From assembly GCA_025465385.1 (NCBI GenBank), contig JAODNG010000035.1:1-18301 (forward strand): DNA of 18,301 nt, read 5' to 3'. Positions 7,355 to 14,274 of this stretch are shown here, in pieces. This stretch comes from Pseudonocardiales bacterium. GTDB taxonomy: Bacteria; Actinomycetota; Actinomycetes; Mycobacteriales; Pseudonocardiaceae. A program made the translations under genes and the position numbers. Numbering within the stretch: the stretch's first letter is position 1; every line of letters starts with the position of its first letter. Under the pieces are notes generated by a model. That model searched no databases, had not been told where the DNA came from, and saw only the letters and a program-made list of their open reading frames with translations.

Positions 7355-8730
7355 TGCGGTTCTCGGCCGAACAGGGTGCGTACCTCACCGACCATCGCCA
7401 CCGAGCCGGTGATCACGACGCCAGCGCCGGAGATGCGGTCGGGGTCCGTAGCTCCTTCAGCGGCCGAGGCGATCGCTGCCTCGATCGCGTCCGGCAACCG
7501 ACGTTGCACCCGCAGCCGGGATTCACCGAAGACGTCCCGAGCCGCCTCGGCGAGGTCGTTGATGTCCATCGCGCGAGCCGAGCTACTGACCGTGACCACG
7601 ACTTCGTCGATCACCGGTTCCAGCTCCGCGAGGATGCCACGGGCGTCCTTGTCGCGCATCACCCCGACGACAGCCACCAGCCTGCGGAAGCTGAAATCCT
7701 CCCGCAGCGCAGCCGCTAGCGCATGCGCCCCATGGGGGTTGTGAGCGGCGTCGATGAAGACGGAGGGGGCCGTGCGGACCCGCTCCAGCCGTCCTGGGCC
7801 GGTCACCGAGGCGAAGGCGTCGCGCACCGCGTCGACGTCCAGCGACGAGTTCGCGCCCGCACCGAAGAACACCTCGGCAGCGGCCAGCGCGAGCGCGGCG
7901 TTTCGGGACTGATGCGCGCCGTGCAGTGGGAGAAAGATCTGGTCGTACACTCCGCCGAGACCCTGCAGCTTCAGCTGCTGACCGCCGACGGCGACGTCGC
8001 GCTGCAGCACGCCGAACTCCATGCCCTCCCGTGCCACCGTCGCGTCAACCCCGACGCTGCGGGCGGCGAGCACCCGAGCCACCTCGGGCGGCTGCTGTGC
8101 CAGCACGGCCACGGACCCGGGCTTGATGATCCCGGCTTTCTCCGCGGCTATACCCTCGATGTCGCTGCCCAGATAGTTGACGTGATCCACGGCGACCGGA
8201 GTGATTGCCGCCACCATGGCATCGGCGACGTTGGTGGCATCCCAACTTCCTCCGAGACCGACCTCCACAACGGCGGCCTCCACCGGCGTGTCGGCGAAGG
8301 TCGCGAATGCCATTCCGGTCAGCACCTCGAACATGCTCATGGGGACCGGTGATCCGGCGTCGACCAGAGCGACGTAGGGCTCGATATCGTGATAGGCCTC
8401 GACGAAGCGCTCGGGACTGATCGGCGTCCCATCCACACTGATCCGCTCGGTGACCTGCTGCAGGTGCGGACTGGTGTAGCGACCAACCCGGAGCCCCATG
8501 CCGGATAACAGCGCATCCAACATCCTGGCCACAGACGTCTTGCCATTCGTGCCAGCGATGTGCAGCACCGGGTAACAGCGCTGTGGCGAGCCGAGCAGAT
8601 CTACCAGCGCCGCGATCCGAACCAGCGATGGTTCGATCCGGCTTTCCGGCCAACGACGGGCCAGGTCGACCTCAACCTGCCGGAGGGCGGCCAGCGCGGC
8701 GTCCCCGTGATGTACCGACTGTTGAGTCAT
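7351..8730 (-). CDS. folC: Bifunctional folylpolyglutamate synthase / dihydrofolate synthase
   Basis: 459-residue Mur-ligase-family enzyme that adds glutamate to folates (and to dihydropteroate in bifunctional forms) with ATP. The P-loop is AGTNGKTSV near residue 60, followed by GRYTSPHL, a VVEVGLGGSWDATN motif that binds Mg-ATP and substrate, the VDHVNYLGSDIEGIAAEKAG segment, and the C-terminal ligase domain with IDAAHNPHGA and VVGVMRDKD. The ATG at 8730 is chosen; an in-frame TTG at 8736 would add two residues. Neither has a clear ribosome site. It begins only 38 bp after clpX, where most relatives have valS, and it overlaps the DUF4233 start. Confidence 0.96.
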   Translation of the reverse strand: MTQQSVHHGDAALAALRQVEVDLARRWPESRIEPSLVRIAALVDLLGSPQRCYPVLHIAGTNGKTSVARMLDALLSGMGLRVGRYTSPHLQQVTERISVDGTPISPERFVEAYHDIEPYVALVDAGSPVPMSMFEVLTGMAFATFADTPVEAAVVEVGLGGSWDATNVADAMVAAITPVAVDHVNYLGSDIEGIAAEKAGIIKPGSVAVLAQQPPEVARVLAARSVGVDATVAREGMEFGVLQRDVAVGGQQLKLQGLGGVYDQIFLPLHGAHQSRNAALALAAAEVFFGAGANSSLDVDAVRDAFASVTGPGRLERVRTAPSVFIDAAHNPHGAHALAAALREDFSFRRLVAVVGVMRDKDARGILAELEPVIDEVVVTVSSSARAMDINDLAEAARDVFGESRLRVQRRLPDAIEAAIASAAEGATDPDRISGAGVVITGSVAMVGEVRTLFGREPQ

Positions 8731-8752
8731 TGCCAATTGCGCGGCATGAAGC

Positions 8753-8775
8753 GGCCCTGAGCAGGCGCTCAGGCC
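8753..8775. repeat. Stem-loop spanning the clpX stop codon
   Basis: GGCCCTGAGC and GCTCAGGCC pair around an AGGC loop with one bulged C. It covers the clpX TGA and the start of the 38-bp clpX-folC gap. Without a U-tract it could be a weak terminator, an RNA processing or stability element, or an attenuator that lowers folC expression relative to clpX. Confidence 0.35.
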
Positions 8776-10040
8776 GATTTCTCGCGTCGTTCGCGCCGCG
8801 TGGGTTGTCGCGTCACGATGGTCGGATTCACATTTTCCCGCACCGTCTGCTCGGTGATGACCACCTTCGCCACATCGGTGCGGCTGGGGATGTCATACAT
8901 CACCGGCTGCAGCACTTCTTCCATGATGGCGCGCAGCCCCCGGGCGCCAGTGCCTCGAAGGATTGCCTGGTCGGCGATCGCCTCGAACGCGGTTCCGGTG
9001 AACTCCAGTTCCACGCCGTCCATCTCGAAGAGCTTGCAGTACTGCTTTGACAGAGCATTGCGGGGATCGGTGAGGATCTGTACCAACGAGCTCTTGTCCA
9101 GATTCGTCACGCTGGCGATCACTGGAAGCCGGCCGATGAATTCCGGGATCAAACCGAACTTGATTAGATCTTCCGGCATGACCTGAGCGAATACGTCGGA
9201 AGTGTCGATGTCAGCCTTGGACCGTAGCTCGGCGCCGAAGCCGAGTCCCCGCTTGCCGATTCGATCATCGATGATCTTGTCGAGACCCGCGAACGCACCG
9301 GCGACGATGAACAGCACGTTCGTCGTATCGATCTGGATGAACTCCTGGTGCGGATGCTTGCGGCCGCCCTGCGGCGGAACGCTGGCGGTGGTGCCTTCCA
9401 AGATCTTCAGCAAGGCCTGCTGGACGCCCTCTCCGGAGACGTCCCTGGTGATCGAAGGGTTCTCCGACTTGCGAGCGATCTTGTCGACCTCATCGATGTA
9501 GATGATGCCGGTCTCGGCTCGCTTGACGTCGTAGTCCGCGGCCTGGATGAGTTTGAGGAGGATGTTTTCCACATCCTCGCCGACGTAACCGGCCTCGGTG
9601 AGCGCGGTGGCGTCAGCGATGGCGAAAGGCACATTGAGCAGCTTCGCCAAGGTTTGGGCCAGATAGGTCTTTCCGCACCCGGTAGGTCCGAGCATCAGGA
9701 TGTTCGATTTGGCCAGTTCGATCTCGTCGTCGCGGCCCTTCTCGCCGGCCTGGATACGTTTGTAATGATTGTAAACAGCAACTGATAATGTGCGTTTGGC
9801 GTCGTCTTGTCCAACGACGTACGCCTTGAGGAAGTCATGGATCTCGCTGGGCTTGGGAAGCTCGTCGAGCTTGACATCACCCGCGTCGACGAGCTCCTCT
9901 TCGATGATCTCATTACACAGATCGATGCACTCGTCGCAGATGTACACGCCGGGTCCAGCGATGAGCTTTTTGACCTGCTTCTGACTCTTCCCGCAGAAGG
10001 AACACTTCAACAGGTCGCCGCCGTCACCGATCCGTGCCAT
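8769..10040 (-). CDS. clpX: ATP-dependent Clp protease ATP-binding subunit ClpX
   Basis: 423-residue AAA+ unfoldase that recognises substrates, unfolds them and feeds them to ClpP. The N-terminal zinc-binding domain has Cys13, Cys16, Cys35 and Cys38. It is followed by Walker A GPTGCGKT, pore loop GYVG, Walker B IIYIDEVDK, sensor and arginine-finger regions, and the C-terminal small domain (ILRGTGARGLRAIMEE). An IGF-type ClpP-docking loop is visible as the conserved KFGLIPEFIGR neighbourhood. ATG at 10040 matches the family N-terminus (MARIGDGGDLLKCSFCGK), with GAGAGG upstream; the open frame to 10151 has no family similarity. The 165-bp gap to clpP2 is large enough for a separate promoter, but no strong one is seen. 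Confidence 0.98.
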   Translation of the reverse strand: MARIGDGGDLLKCSFCGKSQKQVKKLIAGPGVYICDECIDLCNEIIEEELVDAGDVKLDELPKPSEIHDFLKAYVVGQDDAKRTLSVAVYNHYKRIQAGEKGRDDEIELAKSNILMLGPTGCGKTYLAQTLAKLLNVPFAIADATALTEAGYVGEDVENILLKLIQAADYDVKRAETGIIYIDEVDKIARKSENPSITRDVSGEGVQQALLKILEGTTASVPPQGGRKHPHQEFIQIDTTNVLFIVAGAFAGLDKIIDDRIGKRGLGFGAELRSKADIDTSDVFAQVMPEDLIKFGLIPEFIGRLPVIASVTNLDKSSLVQILTDPRNALSKQYCKLFEMDGVELEFTGTAFEAIADQAILRGTGARGLRAIMEEVLQPVMYDIPSRTDVAKVVITEQTVRENVNPTIVTRQPTRRERREKSA

Positions 10041-10205
10041 GGGCGCTGGCCTCTCGTCCTTCCCGGCGCGTGGTGTGCAGCGCGCCTGGCTGCGTGTGTG
10101 CTTGACGGTACCCGTCCGACCCCACCGTGCGGGAGGATCAGCCTTCCCCACATTGGTCGGCGGACGCGACTGCGCTGCTCGCTCGGCGTGTCGCGCTACA
10201 CAAAG

Positions 10206-10892
10206 TCAGCTCCTGACCGCGGAGAGCTTCCGGATCTGGGTAATGTCGTCAATGATCCCGTACGCCTTGGCCTCTGGAGAGGTCAAGATCTTGTCCCGGT
10301 CGATATCGGCGCGGATACGCTCTTCGGTCTGACCGGTGTGGTGGGCCAGGGTAGCCTCCAGCAGGCGGCGCATCCGCTGGATCTCGGCAGCTTGAATCTC
10401 CAGATCCGAGACCTGCCCGAACACCCCCTCGGTGGCCGGCTGGTGAATCAGAATCTGGGCATTGGGAACCGCCATCCGTTTACCCGGAGTACCTGCGGCG
10501 AGCAGCACCGCGGCAGCTGAAGCGGCCTGGCCGAGGCAGACCGTATTGATTTCCGGTCGAATGTACTGCATCGTGTCGTAGATCGCCGTCATCGCGGTGA
10601 ACGACCCGCCCGGTGAATTGATGTATATCCAGATGTCGCGGTCCGGGTCGGCCGACTCCAGCACCAGCAACTGCGCCATGGTGTCGTTGGCGGAGGTGTT
10701 GTTGATCTGTTCGCCGAGGAAGATGATGCGCTCCTCGAACAGCTTATTATAAGGGTTGGATTCCTTGACCCCGTAGCTGGTGCGCTCGATGAACGAGGGC
10801 AGGACGTAGCGCGACTGGGGCATGTAATTTTGGGACATGTCATTTTGGGGCATGCGATCGTGCGGCATAACGCCTCCGGGCAGGTGATTCAT
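10206..10892 (-). CDS. clpP2: ATP-dependent Clp protease proteolytic subunit ClpP2
   Basis: Serine peptidase that assembles with ClpP1 into the actinobacterial heterotetradecamer. The triad by family alignment is Ser125 (GQAASAAAV), His150 (LIHQPATEG) and Asp196 (ADIDRDK). YVLPSFIERTSYGVKE and NPYNKLFEERIIFLG mark it as the ClpP2 type. Numbering starts from ATG at 10892, which has GAGGAG a few bases upstream; ATG at 10868 also has GGAGG at good spacing, so two N-termini are possible. The first 28 residues hold a Met-rich pentapeptide repeat that would be removed with the propeptide. It is separated from clpP1 by 16 bp, implying one transcript. Confidence 0.97.
   Translation of the reverse strand: MNHLPGGVMPHDRMPQNDMSQNYMPQSRYVLPSFIERTSYGVKESNPYNKLFEERIIFLGEQINNTSANDTMAQLLVLESADPDRDIWIYINSPGGSFTAMTAIYDTMQYIRPEINTVCLGQAASAAAVLLAAGTPGKRMAVPNAQILIHQPATEGVFGQVSDLEIQAAEIQRMRRLLEATLAHHTGQTEERIRADIDRDKILTSPEAKAYGIIDDITQIRKLSAVRS
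10809..10868 (-). repeat. 15-bp tandem repeat coding four Met-start pentapeptides in ClpP2
   Basis: Four in-frame units of 15 bp encode MPHDR, MPQND, MSQNY and MPQSR. The middle two match at 13 of 15 bases; the outer two are diverged. Each unit begins with ATG, so the repeat also multiplies possible start codons. It lies in the N-terminal propeptide region, upstream of conserved YVLPSF. Confidence 0.65.
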
Positions 10893-10908
10893 CGGGACTC
10901 CTCGAAGC

Positions 10909-11547
10909 TCAGAGGCTCGCGTCGGGCAACGAGTTGGCGCGGGTCAGGACGTAGTCGACGAAGCCGTACTCGCGGGCCTCTTCCGCGGTGAACCAGCGGT
11001 CCCGGTCGGAGTCGGCGATGATCCGTTCTACCGGCTGACCGGTCTGCTCGGCGATGAGCTCTGCCATCTCACGCTTGTGCTTGATCAGCATGTCGGCCTG
11101 GATTGCGATGTCCGCTGCCGTGCCGGACACGCCGGCTGACGGCTGGTGCATGAGGATCCGGGCATGCGGCAAGGCGTATCGCTTGCCGCGGGCACCCGCG
11201 GACAACAGGAACTGTCCCATCGAGGCGGCCAAGCCCATCGCGTATGTCGCCACGTCGGGTTCGATCAAGTGCATCGTGTCGTAGATGGCCATTCCTGCGG
11301 TGACCGAGCCGCCCGGCGAGTTGATGTAGAGCCTGATGTCCTGGTCGGGATCCTCCGCCGACAGCAGCAAGAGCTGGGCGCAGATCTGGTTGGCGATGTT
11401 CTCCTCAACCTGGGATCCGAGCACGATGATGCGCTCTCGGAGCAGCCGCTCATACACCGAGTCCGTCAGGTTGAGGCCAGCCGTGGCGGCCCGCATCGTG
11501 GGAGCGCCCGGCAGCGGCACGGCCGAAGCGATGTGGTCGGAGGTCAC
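10909..11547 (-). CDS. clpP1: ATP-dependent Clp protease proteolytic subunit ClpP1
   Basis: 212-residue ClpP-family peptidase, first gene of the clpP1P2 pair. The catalytic triad by alignment is Ser109 (GLAASMGQF), His134 (LMHQPSAG) and Asp179 (IADSDRD); LYINSPGGSVTAG and the RERIIVLG segment are typical. The GTG at 11547 is chosen because it gives a normal-length propeptide and has AAGG upstream. The open frame to 11658 covers the promoter region and an ATG at 11496 has no ribosome site. A ClgR-like site lies about 140 bp upstream, consistent with stress induction as described for Streptomyces clpP1. Confidence 0.96.
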   Translation of the reverse strand: MTSDHIASAVPLPGAPTMRAATAGLNLTDSVYERLLRERIIVLGSQVEENIANQICAQLLLLSAEDPDQDIRLYINSPGGSVTAGMAIYDTMHLIEPDVATYAMGLAASMGQFLLSAGARGKRYALPHARILMHQPSAGVSGTAADIAIQADMLIKHKREMAELIAEQTGQPVERIIADSDRDRWFTAEEAREYGFVDYVLTRANSLPDASL

Positions 11548-11682
11548 GTGTGCCTGCCTTCTGTCATCAAGGCCACCTGCGGATGGGTGAGGGTCCGGCT
11601 GGAGATCTATCCGAACTCCGACGCGGTGGACACTGCCGACCCTAACGAAGGAGAGCACCGACTACTTCCTGGCGCGCCCACA

Positions 11683-11696
11683 GTTCGCTCAGAGCG
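11683..11696 (+). promoter_or_regulatory. ClgR-type operator upstream of clpP1P2
   Basis: GTTCGC, five bases (TCAGA), then GCG exactly matches the GTTCGC-N5-GCG site described for ClgR, the activator of Clp protease genes in Streptomyces and related actinobacteria. It lies in the 169-bp tig-clpP1 gap, 136 bp or more from the clpP1 start, a plausible activator position. The surrounding CGCTCAGAGCG is an inverted repeat. No clgR gene is in this window. Confidence 0.55.
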
Positions 11697-11716
11697 TTAC
11701 GTCATCGGCGGCCGGA

Positions 11717-13066
11717 TCACCCGGCGGCCATGGCATGCCCCGGGGTCGTCGAGTCGATCAGCGAGTCGATATCGACCGGATTTCCGCTGGCATCGGTGAT
11801 GGCGGCCTGGCTCAGCACAGCGGCCAGCGCCTTGCCGCGGCGGACGTCAGCGTAGACAGTGCCCAACCCGCCAGCTTCCTGAAGCTGCAGGGCATAGTCG
11901 TTGGGGCTGATGCCTTGGCGCTGCGCCTGGTACATGATGCGCTCACTGAGCTCGTTGTCGGTGACCGAGACATCTTCAGTATCGGCGATCGCGTCGAGCA
12001 GGAGCTGCGCCTTGACCGTCTCCTGCGCCGCGTTGCGCAGGTCGGTGTCGAACTGCTCGGCGGTATGGCCCTGTTGTTCCAGCCACTGGCCGAGACGCGC
12101 CTCGTTGTATTCGAAGGCGTGCAGGGCTTCGTGCTTGCGCGACTCGAACTCAGAGTCGACGATCGCCGCCGGTAAGGGGACCTCGGTGGTGTCAAGCAGG
12201 ATCTTGAGTATCCTGTCTCTGGCTTGGGCGCCCTGCTGCATTGCTTTGACCCGGCCAAGCCGCGTGCGAAGATCAGCACGCAGCTCGTCGATGGTATCGA
12301 ATTCGCTGGCGAGTTGGGCGAACTCGTCGTCGGCCGCGGGCAACTCTCGCTCTTTCACGGCTTGGATCTTCGCCGTGACCTCCGCCTCGCGCCCGGCATA
12401 CTCTCCGGCGGCCAAAACGGCAGTGACCGTTCGCTCGTCGCCTTGCGAGGCACCAATCAGCGCGTCGTCGATGCCTTCCATGAGCTGGCCGGACCCAATC
12501 TCATAGGAAAGATCGGTGGTCGCCAAGTCCGCGACCTCCGCGCCGTCGACGGTCGCCGAAAGATCGAGTGAGACGAAGTCGCCCTGCTGCACGGGACGCT
12601 CGACGGAGGTGAGAGTGCCGAAGCGGGAACGGAGCCCGTCCAGCTGCTCGTCGACCTCCTCGTCGGTCACCGCGATGTCGTCGACGGTCACCGCGAGCTC
12701 GCTGAACGCCGGCATCTCGATCTTCGGCCGGACGTCGACCTCAGCTGTGAACGCGACGTGGTCCCCATCCTCGACCTCGGTGACCTCGATCTCCGGACGG
12801 CCCAGCGGGTGAACCTCGCCCGCCCGGACAATCTCGGCGTACTTCGCCGACACCATCCCGCTGACCACTTCCTCGAGGACCACACCCCGACCCAGCCGCT
12901 GCTCCAAGATCCGGGCAGGCGCCTTGCCCGGCCGGAATCCCGGGATGTTGACCTGATGGGCGATCTTCCGGTAAGCGCGGTCGAAGTCTGGCTTCAGCTC
13001 GTCGAACGGCACCTCGACGTTGATTTTCACCCGCGTCGGGCTGAGTTGTTCGACGGTTCTCTTCAC
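11717..13066 (-). CDS. tig: Trigger factor (ribosome-associated peptidyl-prolyl isomerase chaperone)
   Basis: 449-residue chaperone that binds ribosomal protein L23 and shields nascent chains. The N-terminal ribosome-binding domain starts with VKRTVEQLSPTRVKINVEVP and has the signature loop GFRPGKAP at residues 43-50. The FKBP-type PPIase domain is at about 155-240, and the helical C-terminal chaperone domain fills the rest (KAQLLLDAIADTEDVSVTDNE and following). The GTG at 13066 is fixed by GAGGAG 6 nt upstream; the frame stays open to 13669 without family similarity. tig followed by clpP1, clpP2 and clpX is a conserved order linking folding and proteolysis, but a 169-bp gap with a ClgR site separates tig from clpP1. 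Confidence 0.97.
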   Translation of the reverse strand: MKRTVEQLSPTRVKINVEVPFDELKPDFDRAYRKIAHQVNIPGFRPGKAPARILEQRLGRGVVLEEVVSGMVSAKYAEIVRAGEVHPLGRPEIEVTEVEDGDHVAFTAEVDVRPKIEMPAFSELAVTVDDIAVTDEEVDEQLDGLRSRFGTLTSVERPVQQGDFVSLDLSATVDGAEVADLATTDLSYEIGSGQLMEGIDDALIGASQGDERTVTAVLAAGEYAGREAEVTAKIQAVKERELPAADDEFAQLASEFDTIDELRADLRTRLGRVKAMQQGAQARDRILKILLDTTEVPLPAAIVDSEFESRKHEALHAFEYNEARLGQWLEQQGHTAEQFDTDLRNAAQETVKAQLLLDAIADTEDVSVTDNELSERIMYQAQRQGISPNDYALQLQEAGGLGTVYADVRRGKALAAVLSQAAITDASGNPVDIDSLIDSTTPGHAMAAG

Positions 13067-13131
13067 GGAGTACTCCTCAAGGAAAGAGTGGGACGGGCCG
13101 ACACAGCCACGGCCGGGCAGCAAGTGCCACA

Positions 13132-13137
13132 AGTCTA
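13132..13137 (-). promoter_or_regulatory. Probable -10 element of tig
   Basis: Read on the minus strand this is TAGACT, a good TAnnnT match, 65 bp upstream of the tig GTG. A -35 match is poor; the expected -35 position falls inside the adjacent hairpin at 13148-13177. Confidence 0.38.
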
Positions 13138-13147
13138 GGCGAGGGCT

Positions 13148-13177
13148 CCGATGCGCCCACTGCGGGCGCCGCATCGG
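13148..13177. repeat. 30-bp hairpin/inverted repeat upstream of tig
   Basis: Perfect 8-bp arms CCGATGCG (13148-13155) and CGCATCGG (13170-13177) flank a 14-bp centre with further CCC/GGG pairing. The repeat spans the predicted -35 region of tig, so it could be an operator; no U-tract supports a terminator. Confidence 0.5.
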
Positions 13178-13364
13178 GCTACCCCAAGCCAGTGCAGAAG
13201 CTCGGCCGCGCGCCGGCGTCAGCCAAACGCAAAAGAAGTCGTTAAGCGACACCGTCGCACCATCAACTGTCACCAGCTTCACCTCAGCCCGGACACCCTC
13301 GTGGCCACGGTCGTCTGGCCAGCCCAGCTGGCGAAACTTGCGGCGATGGCTGCCGCCGGACGTC

Positions 13365-13383
13365 GTTGCTACATGGCTGCTAC
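13365..13383 (+). repeat. Tandem GTTGCTAC / GCTGCTAC octamers (possible left-end integrase arm sites)
   Basis: GTTGCTAC (13365-13372) and GCTGCTAC (13376-13383) are spaced by one helical turn. A similar pair lies at 17942-17959 between the integrase remnant and tRNA-Pro. Paired repeats near both ends of an integrated element are what integrase arm-binding sites look like, but the words are short and could be chance. Confidence 0.3.
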
Positions 13384-13462
13384 AACGGGCGACCTCGACT
13401 ACACGGGCGGACGTGGGTGTATGCGCCCCTCCGATCAGTGGGCTGCGCCCGCGGGAGGCTGG

Positions 13463-14080
13463 TTGACGAAGAGAGCACGCACTCAGCGAACCAGCCTCGT
13501 CGACATCGAGTCCGGCGATCACATCTGCTGCTTCTACTCCGGGCTGGCCGAACGTGACCGGATTCTGCTTCCGTACCTCCGCGCCGGGGTGCGCGACGGC
13601 GACAAGTGTCTCTGCCTCATCGATGCCACCGACCCAGAAGCGATGCGCGCCAAGATTGAATACCGTCACCAGGCCTCACCCAAGCAGCTGCTCATTGAGG
13701 CTGTCACCAAGGCCTACCTGCACCAGGGCCGGTTCTCCGGCGACTACATGGTTGACTATCTGGACAAGACTGTGCGCACCGCGCTGGTATCCGATCGCCT
13801 CCCGTTCGTACGGGCCGTCGGTGAGATGAGCTGGGTACTGAAGGAACCGCCTGGTGCTGACGAGCTTTTCACTTACGAGGGGGCACTCAATGAGTTCGCT
13901 CCGCGGGCGCTGCTGTGCATGTACGACTGGCGGCGATTCAGCGGCGGGATGCTGTTCGAGGCTCTCAAGATGCACCCGAAGGTACTCATCGACAACTGCC
14001 TCATAGAGAACCTCTGGTACCTGCCACCCCAACCACTTAATGACGGTAATCGAAGAGCGCAGCGATGCCCGGGATTTTAA
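13463..14080 (+). CDS. MEDS-domain sensory protein (DcmR-type sensor)
   Basis: 205-residue single-domain protein of the MEDS family (methanogen/methylotroph DcmR sensory domain). Landmarks are ESGDHICCFYSG near the N-terminus, ILLPYLRAGVRDGDKCLCLID, a YMVDYL segment, VRAVGEMSWVL, LLCMYDWRRFSG and a terminal VLIDNCLIENLWYLPP. MEDS domains are thought to sense small hydrophobic or metabolic signals, and in actinomycetes they often sit near STAS and anti-sigma genes. TTG at 13463 has GGGAGG 4 nt upstream and gives the usual short lead-in; ATG at 13421 is an alternative with a weaker site. It stands 194 bp upstream of the phosphatase-kinase gene on the same strand and probably provides an input to it. 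Confidence 0.8.
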   Translation: MTKRARTQRTSLVDIESGDHICCFYSGLAERDRILLPYLRAGVRDGDKCLCLIDATDPEAMRAKIEYRHQASPKQLLIEAVTKAYLHQGRFSGDYMVDYLDKTVRTALVSDRLPFVRAVGEMSWVLKEPPGADELFTYEGALNEFAPRALLCMYDWRRFSGGMLFEALKMHPKVLIDNCLIENLWYLPPQPLNDGNRRAQRCPGF

Positions 14081-14125
14081 TCGGCGTGGATGACCAGCGG
14101 AGTGGTGCCTTCCCGCAAGCACTCT

Positions 14126-14131
14126 TATATT
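14126..14131 (+). promoter_or_regulatory. AT-rich -10-like element between MEDS and phosphatase genes
   Basis: TATATT stands out in GC-rich surroundings in the 194-bp gap. It could be a -10 for the phosphatase gene with a leader of about 140 nt. No -35 is visible. Confidence 0.2.
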
Positions 14132-14260
14132 CGCGCCGGACGGTCCTGATCATTCCGCGTCGATCAAAATCAGCGGGACCAACCGGCTGAGTCGGATCCG
14201 GGAGGGCCGCTCTGTAGCCCCACACAGGGAGGTCGAGTCGCTGTGTTGCCCGCCTGGCGT

Positions 14261-14266
14261 TAGGCT
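14261..14266 (+). promoter_or_regulatory. Possible -10 giving a leaderless phosphatase-kinase mRNA
   Basis: TAGGCT ends 8 bp before the ATG at 14275, which would place transcription start at or next to the start codon. The gene has no convincing ribosome site, consistent with leaderless translation, which is common in actinobacteria. Confidence 0.32.
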
Positions 14267-14274
14267 AAGCGATC

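Larger units (their letters stand above)
13067..13462. other. Gene-free divergent region between tig and the MEDS gene
   Basis: 396 bp with no convincing gene. It holds the tig leader and a -10 candidate, a 30-bp hairpin, and two GTTGCTAC-like repeats near 13370. Open frames cross it on both strands (the extensions of tig and of the MEDS gene), but neither translation shows recognisable domains, and both are Arg/Ala/Gly-rich as expected for chance frames. Confidence 0.5.

Noticed and set aside
10041..10151. Longer N-terminus for clpX
   Set aside because: The extra 37 residues are unlike any ClpX, whereas the family N-terminus begins at 10040 with a ribosome site.
13067..13480. Duplicate of the tRNA-Pro 3' end marking the left attachment site
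   Set aside because: No match to the T-arm core GGCGGGATTCGAACCC was found in this stretch or elsewhere in the window.
13067..13669. Longer N-terminus for tig, antisense to the MEDS gene
   Set aside because: GTG at 13066 has GAGGAG at ideal spacing and matches the trigger factor start; the upstream frame has no similarity.
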